Shown here one piece after another: positions 4,338 to 14,100 of a DNA stretch of 37,639 bases. A program made the position numbers and the translations under genes. Numbering within the stretch: the first letter of the stretch is position 1; each line of letters starts with the position of its first letter. Below the pieces are notes generated by a model. That model saw only the letters and a program-made list of their open reading frames with translations, did no database searches and was not told the DNA's origin. Source of the stretch: a virus; IMG/VR virus record IMGVR_UViG_3300030098_003377, positions 1-37,639 of that record, one strand, 5' to 3'.

Positions 4338-5105
4338 ATGGCAAAAGGATTTACTGTTAAAGCAAAAGCACCAAAAAAGGAAGAACCAAAATGGGATATT
4401 CCTGCTATTAAAGAAAGATGGAAAGGAAAGACTATAGTATTTTGTTTACCTGGTAGAGGTTGTTCATATACCTTCTTAAAGAACTTTGTTCAACTGTCCT
4501 TTGATATGGTACAGTCTGGAATGAGTATTCAGATATCTCAGGATTACTCTTCTATGGTTAACTTTGCACGTTGTAAGTGTTTAGGTGCAAATGTTCTTCG
4601 TGGTGCTGATCAGAAACCTTGGGATGGTAAGTTACAGTATGATTATCAGTTATGGATTGATAATGATATTGTGTTTAATGCGGAGAAGTTCTGGCAGCTT
4701 GCTGATCTAGCAATCCCTGCGGAAGGTGAAGAAAGAAAGATCGCAGCAGGCTGGTATGCTACAGAGGATGGACATACTACCTCAGTTGCTCACTGGTTAG
4801 AAGAGGAAGACTTCCGTAAGAATGGGGGAGTTATGAATCACGAGACTGTTGAGTCAATGGGCAAACGCAACAAACCTTTCACAGTTGATTATACAGGATT
4901 TGGATGGGTCTTAATTAAGAAGGGTGTCTTTGAGGATATGGAATACCCTTGGTTTGCCCCTAAAATGCAAATCTTTGAGTCAGGTGCAGTACAGGATATG
5001 TGTGGTGAGGACGTGTCTTTCTGCCTTGATGCTAAAGAAATGGGTATTGAGACATGGTGCGACCCTCGCATACGTGTAGGACATGAAAAAACAAGGGTTA
5101 TTTAA
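4338..5105 (+). CDS. GT-A-type glycosyltransferase-like protein (255 aa)
   Basis: Resembles the glycosyltransferase-like proteins common in cyanophages. After a lysine-rich leader (residues 1-20) comes a Rossmann-like start (KTIVFCLPGRGCSYTFLKNF, 31-50), then the metal/nucleotide-sugar motif in LWIDNDIVF (DND at 108-110), and a C-terminal segment MCGEDVSFCLDAKEMG (GED at 223-225) followed by CDPRIRVGHEKT with H249. This order (DxD, later ED, final His) is that of GT2-like GT-A enzymes. The likely role is sugar transfer to phage or host surface, or modified DNA; the acceptor is not visible. It has its own perfect promoter and an AAGG ribosome site. Its base composition is less AT-rich than its neighbours, which may indicate separate acquisition. 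Confidence 0.75.
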   Translation: MAKGFTVKAKAPKKEEPKWDIPAIKERWKGKTIVFCLPGRGCSYTFLKNFVQLSFDMVQSGMSIQISQDYSSMVNFARCKCLGANVLRGADQKPWDGKLQYDYQLWIDNDIVFNAEKFWQLADLAIPAEGEERKIAAGWYATEDGHTTSVAHWLEEEDFRKNGGVMNHETVESMGKRNKPFTVDYTGFGWVLIKKGVFEDMEYPWFAPKMQIFESGAVQDMCGEDVSFCLDAKEMGIETWCDPRIRVGHEKTRVI

Positions 5106-5106
5106 G

Positions 5107-5265
5107 ATGTCGGTGAATACCCAACTCAAGACAGAGGAGTTATGGGATTTATCCGCAGAGATCCTCACCGAACTTTCTCGTAGGGACGGAGTTTCTTATA
5201 GAGTTCAGGCAACAGAGGAGTCAGTATCTTTTTTATTACAAACTAAATTGGAGGAAACTAACTAA
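5107..5265 (+). CDS. Hypothetical protein (52 aa)
   Basis: Read from ATG 5107, one base after the glycosyltransferase stop; the longer frame from 5083 overlaps that gene and is less likely. The product (MSVNTQLKTEELWDLSAEIL and following) is a helix plus two short strands (SYRVQATEESVSFLLQT). Not recognised. Its end supplies GGAGG (5250-5254) for the next gene, and its stop overlaps the next start (TAATG), so translation is coupled. Confidence 0.6.
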   Translation: MSVNTQLKTEELWDLSAEILTELSRRDGVSYRVQATEESVSFLLQTKLEETN

Positions 5266-5408
5266 TGCCAATGCTATCAGGGATAAAAGATGGGAGTTAC
5301 AAGATCCCACGTCCGAAAAAAACTCGTCAAGGCCGCTCGTCTCGGACACTGTTATCCGCAACGTCTCGAAATAAAGCAAAAAAAGCATACCGAGGGCAAG
5401 GAAAATAA
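5265..5408 (+). CDS. Small highly basic Arg/Lys-rich protein (47 aa)
   Basis: ORF from ATG 5265 to TAA 5406-5408, with GGAGG ten bases upstream. The protein is almost entirely basic: KIPRPKKTRQGRSSRT in the middle and SRNKAKKAYRGQGK at the end, giving roughly 16 Lys/Arg in 47 residues. A short basic protein with the PKKTRQGRS signature is familiar from marine T4-like cyanophages. Its charge fits nucleic-acid binding, but the role is not established. It is followed within three bases by a strong terminator. Base composition is markedly more GC-rich than the surrounding genes. Confidence 0.7.
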   Translation: MPMLSGIKDGSYKIPRPKKTRQGRSSRTLLSATSRNKAKKAYRGQGK

Positions 5409-5410
5409 TG

Positions 5411-5437
5411 AAGGAGGGTTAAGTCCCTCCTTTTTTT
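5411..5437 (+). terminator. Intrinsic terminator
   Basis: AAGGAGGG (5411-5418), loop TTAAGT, CCCTCCTT (5425-5432), followed by a T run to 5437. The eight-pair stem with U tract is a textbook Rho-independent terminator, ending the oxygenase/glycosyltransferase/basic-protein unit. Confidence 0.9.
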
Positions 5438-5466
5438 ATGTTAAATAGTAAAAACATACCAAAATT

Positions 5467-5619
5467 ATGGAAAACTCCAAGAAAAAAATGCTAAGAGAGG
5501 TGTCTAACGACCATTTAACTCCTAAAAAACGTGATGAATTGGTTCAAAGTGAGATTTTTGGGGATTTTGAAGAGGATGGATTGGATTATGAAGTAGATTC
5601 GATGACTCTTGCAGAATAG
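5467..5619 (+). CDS. Hypothetical protein (50 aa)
   Basis: ORF from ATG 5467 to TAG 5617-5619. The N-terminus is basic and helical (MENSKKKMLREVSNDHLTPK) and the C-terminus strongly acidic (FGDFEEDGLDYEVDSMTLAE). It lies alone between a terminator and the late promoter of gp25. No clear Shine-Dalgarno is visible. Real-gene status rests on its full-length open frame in an otherwise empty 220-base gap and on its protein-like composition. Confidence 0.5.
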   Translation: MENSKKKMLREVSNDHLTPKKRDELVQSEIFGDFEEDGLDYEVDSMTLAE

Positions 5620-5630
5620 GAGTATACAAT

Positions 5631-5644
5631 CCTTAATAAATAAA
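5631..5644 (+). promoter_or_regulatory. Late-type promoter before gp25
   Basis: CCTTAATAAATAAA, containing ATAAATA (5636-5642), 20 bases before the gp25 start. The identical 14-mer lies before gp8 at 21044-21057. T4 late promoters have TATAAATA at -10, recognised by the phage sigma gp55, and cyanophage late promoters are similar. Confidence 0.7.
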
Positions 5645-5663
5645 CAATAATTGGTGTATTAGA

Positions 5664-6065
5664 GTGCCACTAGAACGAGTTAGTCAAGGATTTAAAGACA
5701 TTAGCATGACATTTCAGGCAAATCCCCTGAATGATGACCTTATTGCACTCAAAAATGAGAACGCAATTGCTCGTTCTATTCGGAATATTGTCTTTACATT
5801 GCCTGGAGAGAAGTTTTTTAATGCATCCTTTGGTTCTCGCATCACTGAATCCCTTTTTGAAAACATAGATGACATTACTTCTACTATAATTGTAGATGAA
5901 ATTACTCAATCCATTGAAAATTATGAGGAAAGAGTTAAATTATTGGATGTACAAGCATCACCAAACTATGAAAATAACAGTTATGACCTAACTATAAGGT
6001 ATTTGATCATAGGAAGAGACATTCCAGCACAAGAATTACAATTCGTATTGCAGTCAAGTAGGTAA
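5664..6065 (+). CDS. 25: Baseplate wedge subunit gp25 (133 aa)
   Basis: The T4 gp25 family, a small lysozyme-fold-like wedge protein that nucleates the sheath. The protein is the family's length (T4: 132 aa) and has the expected pieces: ALKNENAIARSIRNIVFTLPGEKFF (about 27-51), FGSRITESLFENID, then DEITQSIENYEERVKLLDVQ and the final strand DLTIRYLIIG. The start is GTG at 5664, since MPLERVSQGFKDISMTF is the usual marine-phage N-terminus and no ATG is available. No good ribosome site is seen. It heads the wedge genes gp25-gp6-gp7-gp8 in T4 order and is preceded by a late-type promoter. Confidence 0.95.
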   Translation: MPLERVSQGFKDISMTFQANPLNDDLIALKNENAIARSIRNIVFTLPGEKFFNASFGSRITESLFENIDDITSTIIVDEITQSIENYEERVKLLDVQASPNYENNSYDLTIRYLIIGRDIPAQELQFVLQSSR

Positions 6066-6067
6066 AA

Positions 6068-8098
6068 ATGCCATTAGCTAACTTTTCTAACTTGGATTTT
6101 GGCCAAGTTAAATCAACTTTACAAGAATATCTTAAATCTAACTCGAATTTTACTGATTATGACTTCGAGGGATCTAACTTTTCGACGATTTTAGACGTTC
6201 TGGCATATAATACTTACATTACTTCATATAATGCTAACATGATCACTAATGAAGTGTTCATTGATACAGCAACTTTAAGAGAAAATGTCATATCTTTAGC
6301 AAGAAACATTGGTTATGTACCCCGTCCAAGGCAAGCAGCAAGGGCAACAGTGTCCTTCTTTGTGAATACTGAGGGAATTGCACCTTCACCTGCATCTTTG
6401 ACTCTTAAAAAGGGTCCTGTGGCAGCTTCACAAGGATCTTTTGGTAATCAATCATTCGTTTTTTCAATTTTAAGTGATATTACAGTTCCAGTTTTCAATG
6501 GAATTGCAGAATTTAACGATGTTGAGGTTTTTGAAGGTACATTATTGACACAAACCTTTACATATTCATCAAGAGTTCCAAATCAGAAGTTTATTTTACC
6601 AAATATTGGAGTTGATACTGATTTAATCACTGTTTCGGTACGACCAAACGAAGCATCTACGACAGAAACCAAATATAGTTCTCAAAATAGTCTTTTTGAC
6701 GTAAAATCTGACTCAAAAGTTTATTATTTACAAGAAATTGAAGATGAAAGATATCAAATATTCTTTGGTGACGGTATTTTTGGAAAAGAACTTGAAGATG
6801 GTAACTTTATTAGCATAGATTACATTACATCTAGTGGAGATTCCGCAAATGGACTCAATTCTTTCAATTTTTCGGGAAGAATTCAATATACACGTAATGC
6901 TCAGAGTTATACAATCACATCTGGCATCTCTTTGATGACAACTGGAATACCTGCATCAGGTGGAGAGACAATTGAGTCTGTAGAGTCAGTTAGAAAGTTT
7001 GCTCCAAGGATTTATTCATCTCAAAATAGAGCAGTAACCTCAAATGACTATGAATCTTTAATTCCATCAAGAATTTATCCCGAAACAGAGTCAATTTCCG
7101 TTTTTGGAGGTGAAGATCTAGTTCCACCTCAATATGGAAAAGTTTTTATTAGCATTAAACCCAAAACTGGTGATTTTTTACCTAATTTGATCAAAGAACA
7201 GATTAAATTGAAATTAAAGAAGTATGCTGTAGCAGGAATTATACCAGAATTGCTTGATTTGAAGTATCTTTACATTGAAATTAATTCAAACATCTATTAT
7301 AACTCAAATTTAGCAGAATCTGCAGCATTTGTTTCTTCCGTGGTTCAAAATAATGCTTCTAAATATGCTGAATCTTCTGAAATGAACAAATATGGTGCTA
7401 GATTCAAATATAGTAAGTTTTTGAATATTATTGACCAAAGTAATGAATCCATAACATCCAATATTACGACGATTTATATAAGAAGAGATATAAGAGCAGT
7501 ATTAAATGCTTTTGCTGAATATCAAATTGGTTTTGGAAATGAATTCCATATTAAGAGTATGGGTGGATATAATATCAAATCTTCTGCGTTTAGAGTAGCT
7601 GGAATAATGGATGATGTTTATATTTCTGATATTCCCAATACAAATAGGATAAGTGGATCATTATTTTTGTTTACAGTACCTTCAATAGCATCCCAATCTC
7701 CCACTATTATTAAAAGAAACGTAGGATCTATCAATTATAAAGAAGGGATAATTACTATTAATCCAATTAATATTCAATCTGGAATGCAAAAAGATGGTCA
7801 AACCGTTATTGAGATTTCTGCATGTCCTCTTTCAAATGATGTTATTGGATTACAAGATCTTTATTTGCAACTAGATATTAACAATAGTTCTTTTAATACG
7901 GTTGTGGATGAAATTGCTTCTGGTTTAGATCCATCAGGTTCTAACTATATCACATCTTCAAGTTATGCTAATGGCAATTTAGTTCGTTCTGGTGGTCGTA
8001 ATGCTGATACTCAGACAACCGTTGCTGGTGCTTCTACACCATCTACATCACCATCTACATCAACATCCGCATCAACATCTGGTGCTTCATCCTACTAA
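6068..8098 (+). CDS. 6: Baseplate wedge subunit gp6 (676 aa)
   Basis: T4 gp6-like; gp6 dimers link the wedges into the inner baseplate ring. The N-terminus (FSNLDFGQVKSTLQEYL, DVLAYNTYITSYNANMITNEVFIDTATLRENV, about residues 5-80) is the conserved J-domain-like start, followed by RNIGYVPRPRQAARATV. The 'SNDYESLIPSRIYPE' and 'FGGEDLVPPQYGKVFISIKP' segments (about 325-365) are also typical. Length is close to T4 gp6 (660). The last 30 residues are a Ser/Thr/Pro-rich low-complexity tail (STPSTSPSTSTSASTSG) encoded by imperfect repeats around 8038-8085, not seen in T4. The ATG is two bases after the gp25 stop with AGGT upstream. Confidence 0.95.
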   Translation: MPLANFSNLDFGQVKSTLQEYLKSNSNFTDYDFEGSNFSTILDVLAYNTYITSYNANMITNEVFIDTATLRENVISLARNIGYVPRPRQAARATVSFFVNTEGIAPSPASLTLKKGPVAASQGSFGNQSFVFSILSDITVPVFNGIAEFNDVEVFEGTLLTQTFTYSSRVPNQKFILPNIGVDTDLITVSVRPNEASTTETKYSSQNSLFDVKSDSKVYYLQEIEDERYQIFFGDGIFGKELEDGNFISIDYITSSGDSANGLNSFNFSGRIQYTRNAQSYTITSGISLMTTGIPASGGETIESVESVRKFAPRIYSSQNRAVTSNDYESLIPSRIYPETESISVFGGEDLVPPQYGKVFISIKPKTGDFLPNLIKEQIKLKLKKYAVAGIIPELLDLKYLYIEINSNIYYNSNLAESAAFVSSVVQNNASKYAESSEMNKYGARFKYSKFLNIIDQSNESITSNITTIYIRRDIRAVLNAFAEYQIGFGNEFHIKSMGGYNIKSSAFRVAGIMDDVYISDIPNTNRISGSLFLFTVPSIASQSPTIIKRNVGSINYKEGIITINPINIQSGMQKDGQTVIEISACPLSNDVIGLQDLYLQLDINNSSFNTVVDEIASGLDPSGSNYITSSSYANGNLVRSGGRNADTQTTVAGASTPSTSPSTSTSASTSGASSY

Positions 8099-8115
8099 GA
8101 TAGAAAGATTATAAA

Positions 8116-11100
8116 ATGACAACAAAAAAAGTACAGTTTAACAACATTGTTCAGAATCAACTGCCTCAATATGTGCAGAATGAATATCCATTAGTTGCTG
8201 AATTTTTAAAATCTTATTATCAAGGACAGGAATACCAAGGTGGTCCTATTGATTTAATTTCCAATATTGATGATTATGTAAAAATAGATAATCTTACTAA
8301 TCTCACTTATTCTGTAGGATTGGGTGCAACTGTTGGAATTACTAGTGATGCTATTGATGTTGATATGCAAAACTTTCCTACAGGAACTCTTGGATTTCCA
8401 GATTCCTATGGATTGTTAAAAATTAATGATGAAATTATTACATATACTGGAATAACCACTTTTGGATTTACTGGATGTGTTAGGGGATTTAGTGGTATTA
8501 CTTCTTATAGAAGTCCTACTAATTCTGAGGAATTGGTATTTGAATCCACAGATGCAGATGAGCATCCTAAAGGATCTACAATAGAAAATCTAAGTTGTCT
8601 TTTCCTTAAAGAGTTTTTAAAGAAAACAAAATATCAACTTACACCAGGTTTAGAAGGTAGACAACTTACTTCTGATTTGGATCAAGAAGTTTTTATAAAA
8701 CAGTCAAAAGATTTTTATTTAAGTAAGGGAACTGATAGAGGTTTTGAAATTTTGTTCAAAGCTTTATATAATGAAAATGTTAATATTATAAGACCCCGTG
8801 ATTTTCTTTTTACTCCATCAAATGCTAACTATAAGATTACTAAAGATTTTGTAGTACAACCTGTTAATGGAAATCCTCTTGATTTAGAGTTATCTACTTT
8901 ATTCCAAGATGAATATAAGGATGCTGGTATTGAGAAAGCATATGCCCCTATAACGCATGTAGAAAAGATTCCAGTAGGTGTTGGAGAGACCTATTATAAG
9001 TTTAGTGTAGATGCTGGATATAACAGAGATTCAAGGGTTGAGGGTGCAACTTATGGTACATTCTCTGTTTCTCCTAGAACCAAAATAATTGGTGGAGTAT
9101 CAGCAGGATCTACTATTTTTGATGTTGATTCTACTGTTGGATTTTCTACTCAAGGTGAACTGCATTTTAGATATATTGATAATACAGTAGGAATAAGTTC
9201 ATATACTTCTAAGAATTTAACTCAATTTTTTGGATTAACTGGAATAGCTAAAACTATTACATCAGCAACAACTGTTGGTATTAATAGTTTTGCATATGGA
9301 TCTTCAGTTATTGACCCAGATGAAACTATTGAGGTAAGAATTACTTCTGTTATCAATTCTCTTGAATATGATGATGCAAGTTGTCTTTATGGAAATGGTG
9401 ATGATATAAAAATTAAAACTTTAGGTATCGGTGATACTGATTATAAAATGAAAGGTTGGTTCTATAATGTTTCACCAACTTATAAAGTGAAACAAATAGG
9501 ATTAATAGACGTTTCAGATTTTACTTATGAAGTCTTTACTGATGTTGATCATCAATTTAAAGTAGGTGATAGAGCTGTTCTTTCTCGTTCTTCTGGTGAA
9601 AAAACTTCTTTACCTTCTTCAACTATAAGTCAAATAACTTCTTCAAGATCTTTTATTTTGAAAGAACAGGGAGAAATTGATGTTACTGATTATTTGGAGA
9701 ACAATCCTTATATAATTGAAAGAAAACTTTCAAAAGCAAACCCAATTAACTTCCCTGAAGCTTCTGTATATTCTAGTGACGTTCAAAATGTTTATAAGCA
9801 GAAAAAGACAGAAAAAATATTAGTTACATCTCCATCTATTCCTTCATATGATTCTTCATCTTTAGGTGTTAATGCTAAAAGAATTGTATTTAATGGTAAT
9901 TTTAGTGGAGATACTTTTAATATAATTGCGGATGCTACTACACCTGTTGGAGTTCCCATTTTTGATCATGGATTCTATACAGGAGATGCTATTTACTATA
10001 CACCACAGATAGTAAATGATGTCTATGTAGACCCTACCAGTGGGACTAAGTTAGATAATTTTGTTGTTAAATCATTCTTATTTGATGAAGGTCTTTATTT
10101 CGTTGAAAGAGTAGATGAAAATAATATTAAACTAGCAAAAAGTACTCCTGATCTTTACAATGGCAATTATGTAAATATTGATAATATTGGTAAAAGTTCG
10201 GGTATAGCAACTGATAATAGAATTGAACCTTTTAGTTTTAACGGTGAAACTCTACAATCACAAAAATTAGTAAGATCTATCAATCCTCCTGTTAATACAG
10301 GAACTGTATATGAAACTACTCCAGGTAGTACTGGTATATTAGTTAATGGTGTAGAAATTTTAAATTATAAATCTTATGATAAAGTTTATTATGGAAAATT
10401 AGAAAGTATTGATGTTCTTGCTCCTGGTAGTGGTTATGATGTAATTAATCCTCCTATTACTAAGATCACAGATTCTGTTGGAACAGGTGCTACAGGGTTT
10501 GTTGCTGTTTCTGGATCTTTAAAAGAAATCAGAATTATAGATCCAGGATTTGGTTATCAAAGTAAACCAACCATATCAATAACTGGAGGAAATGGTGAAG
10601 GTGCAGATGTTTCTATAAACATGCAAGAAGTAGTTCATTCTATTCCCTTCTTCTCATCTTCAAGTAAGGTGGGACTTGGAACTACAGGGACTTTATCTTC
10701 TACAATTGGATTTTCAACTTATCATAAATTTGCAAATGGTGAACAGGTACTTTATATTACTGATAATCAAGATTCTATTGGGGGATTAACTACAAATGCA
10801 ACGTATTTTGCTTCTGTTGTTGGATCTGGTGGAACTACGATAAGACTTCATACTGATGAGGCTGGTGCTCTTGCAGGAATTAATACAGTTGAACTTACTT
10901 CTCGTGGTGATGGAGTACAACATATAAGATCTTATAAAACAAAATCATTAATTGAATCTATTAATGTAATTTCAGGTGGAAGTGGATATGAGAATAAAAA
11001 GAGAACAGTTCAACCTGCAGGTATTACCACATCTTTAAACCAAATAAAAATTGTAAATCATGATTATAAAGATGGAGAAATTGTAAATTATACATGTACA

Positions 11101-14100
11101 GGAACTCCTATTACTGGATTAACAACTGCTACAGATTATTATGTTTGTTTTGTTGATAAAGATAATTTTAAATTAGCAAGTGTTGGTGTTGGAACCACTA
11201 CTAAAGATTTTTATTATAGAACAAAACAACATCTTGATTTCACTTATATTGGTGTAGGAACTCATCAATTTAATTATCCACCTATTAGTGTAACTTTAAA
11301 TGGAGAAGTTGGAGTAACATCAGTAGGAAAAGAAACTTTTGAAGCTAAAATTCAACCAATATTTAGAGGAGAAGTAACATCAATCCATTTAGCAGATAAT
11401 GGTGTGGGTTATGGTTCATCCGAAATTATCAATTTTAATAGAGAACCCGATGTAACTCTATCTTCTGGGGTTGATGGTCAAGTACAACCTATTGTACATG
11501 GAGGAAAAATAACTGAAGTTATTGTAGAAAATAAAGGTCAAGATTATATTGCTCCTCCAATTTTATCAATAAATGGTGATGGAGTAGGTTGTGTAATTAC
11601 TCCTGTTTTAAAAACTGTAGGAATTGGAACAAGTGCCAAATATCTTTTAGAGGAAGTTAAAGTTATTAAAGCTGGATCTGGATATACAAAAGAAGATACA
11701 ACAATAGATGTTATTTCACCAGGATCTGACGTAAAACTTCGTTCTAATATTCAACAATGGACTGTAAATTTATTTGAAAAGTATTATCAAGGTGAACAGG
11801 TAACTTCTGATGATGGAATTTTGGTAAATGGATTAAATAAAGATTTTGGTTTGCAATATACACATTTATATGCTCCCAGAAAACTTAGAGAATCTCTTTA
11901 TGCAACTAATCAAGAAGGAACATCTCTATATGGACAACCAGATTTAAAGAGGGTTAATGGTCAAGAAATCGAATCTACAGACCATTCTCCAATTATTGGA
12001 TGGGCATATGATGGTAATCCAATATATGGTCCTTATGGATATGTTAAAAAAGAAGGTGGTTCTGTAACCCAAATGAAATCTGGGTATGTTGAAGAGGCAG
12101 CTTCCAAATTAAATAGACCTCCTTTAACTGTTTTTGGACCAGGTTTCTTTGTTGAGGATTATACATTTAAAGAAGTAACTGATGAAACTGTATTAGATGA
12201 GAATAATGGAAGATTCTGTATAACTCCACAATTCCCTAATGGTGTTTATGCATATTTTGCGACTATTAATGATAGTGGTGCTGAACAGGGAGGACAATTT
12301 AATAGTTATAAATTACCTGTATTCCCATATCTATTAGGAGATAATTATCAGTCAACTCCTGAAGAATTTAATTTTACACAGTATTCAAATCAAGATGATT
12401 ATATAATAACTGAGGATCTTGATTGGTATAGAAATACTGCACCTTATAATTTGATTGAGGGTGATATTACATATCCTTATATTTCTATACCAGATAATTT
12501 ATCTCAAACTTTAGATATTAAAGGAACTAAACCAGGACATATTGAAAGTATTGGAATTACTACTGGTGGAAAAAATTATAAAGTTGGTGATAAAATAATA
12601 TTTAATAATGAAGGGACGAGTGGAAGTAAAGCTGCTGCTAATGTTTCAAAGATAGTAGGTAAATCTGTCAGTAGTGTAAGTGTTGCTACTAGCACAGTAA
12701 CTAATGTGGAGTTTTATCCAGGTCCACAACAAGGTCAATATACAGTTTTATCATCTGAACCATATAATTGGACTAATAATGATATAGTTAATGTTACTGG
12801 ATTATCAACTACTTCTTCAAATATTGAAGGTACATATAATGTTGGTATTACTTCTAATAAGTTATTCTTAGCAGGAGTAGGAACTACTGCAGTTGCTATT
12901 GGAACTGATGGTGTTACTGGAGTAGTTACACACTTAAGTGTTTGGGGAGATTTAACATTCCCAATTATTAGATCTAATGACATTCTTGGAATAGGAACAG
13001 AACAAGTAAAAGTATTAAATGTAGAAGCACATTTATCAAGAATTAGAGTTCTTAGAGCAGTTAATGGTGTAACAGGAGTTTCTCATACTATTACGACTGA
13101 ACTTCTTGAAGATCCTAGAAAACTTACGGTTAATCCTGGAGTTACTACAGATTATGAATATCGTCAAAATCATCAAATTTATTTTGAACCTAAAGAATCT
13201 GTTGGTGTAGGAACTCTCTCTGCTGTTGGAATGGGAAGCACTCTTGTATTCTCTAATCCTGGTGTTGGTTTAACTGAATTATTTGTTTATCCAAAGGAGA
13301 TGTATCTTCCTAATCACGATTTAAAAACTGGTGACAAGTTAACATATTCTCCTGGTAATGGAGCAGCTATTACTATTTGGGAAGATGGTAAAGCTGGAAC
13401 GGGAATAAAAACATTGGTTGATGGACAAACTCTTTTTGCTGCAGTTAAAGATGCTAACATAATTGGTTTATCCACTTGTAGGGTAGGTTTAGGTACTACG
13501 GGTACTTTTGTGGGCATTGCAAGCACACAGAGAGACTCTACAACGTTCTTCTTTACAGGAATAGGAACTGGAGTATATCATAGTCTTAAAACAAATTATG
13601 AGGTAATTACAGGAGAGATTAATAGAGTTAGAGTAACTGTTTCTACAGGAGAAACTCATGGACTATTAAATAATGATCATGTTTATATGAATGTAAGTCC
13701 AGGTATATCTACAAATATTATTGTTAAGTATAATGATTATAATAGAAAGATAGTAATTGATCCAAAATCATTTACATCAGCAGGAATAAACACTACAACT
13801 AATGCTATAACAATAACGAATCATGGTTATAGCACAGGAGATAAAATTATTCATACTGTAGGAGTAGCATCTGCTATACCTGGTGGTTTAGTTGATAATG
13901 GAACATACTATATTGTTAAAGTTGATGATGATACAATAAAATTATCAAACACACAATATGATTCTACTGAAAAAATACCATCAATAGTTGGGATTACCAG
14001 TGCTGGTGATGGTGGAATAATTAATCCAATAAATCCTCCAATTAAATTATATAGAGATTGTACTGCAGTATTTGACGTATCTGATTCTTCTTTATCATAT

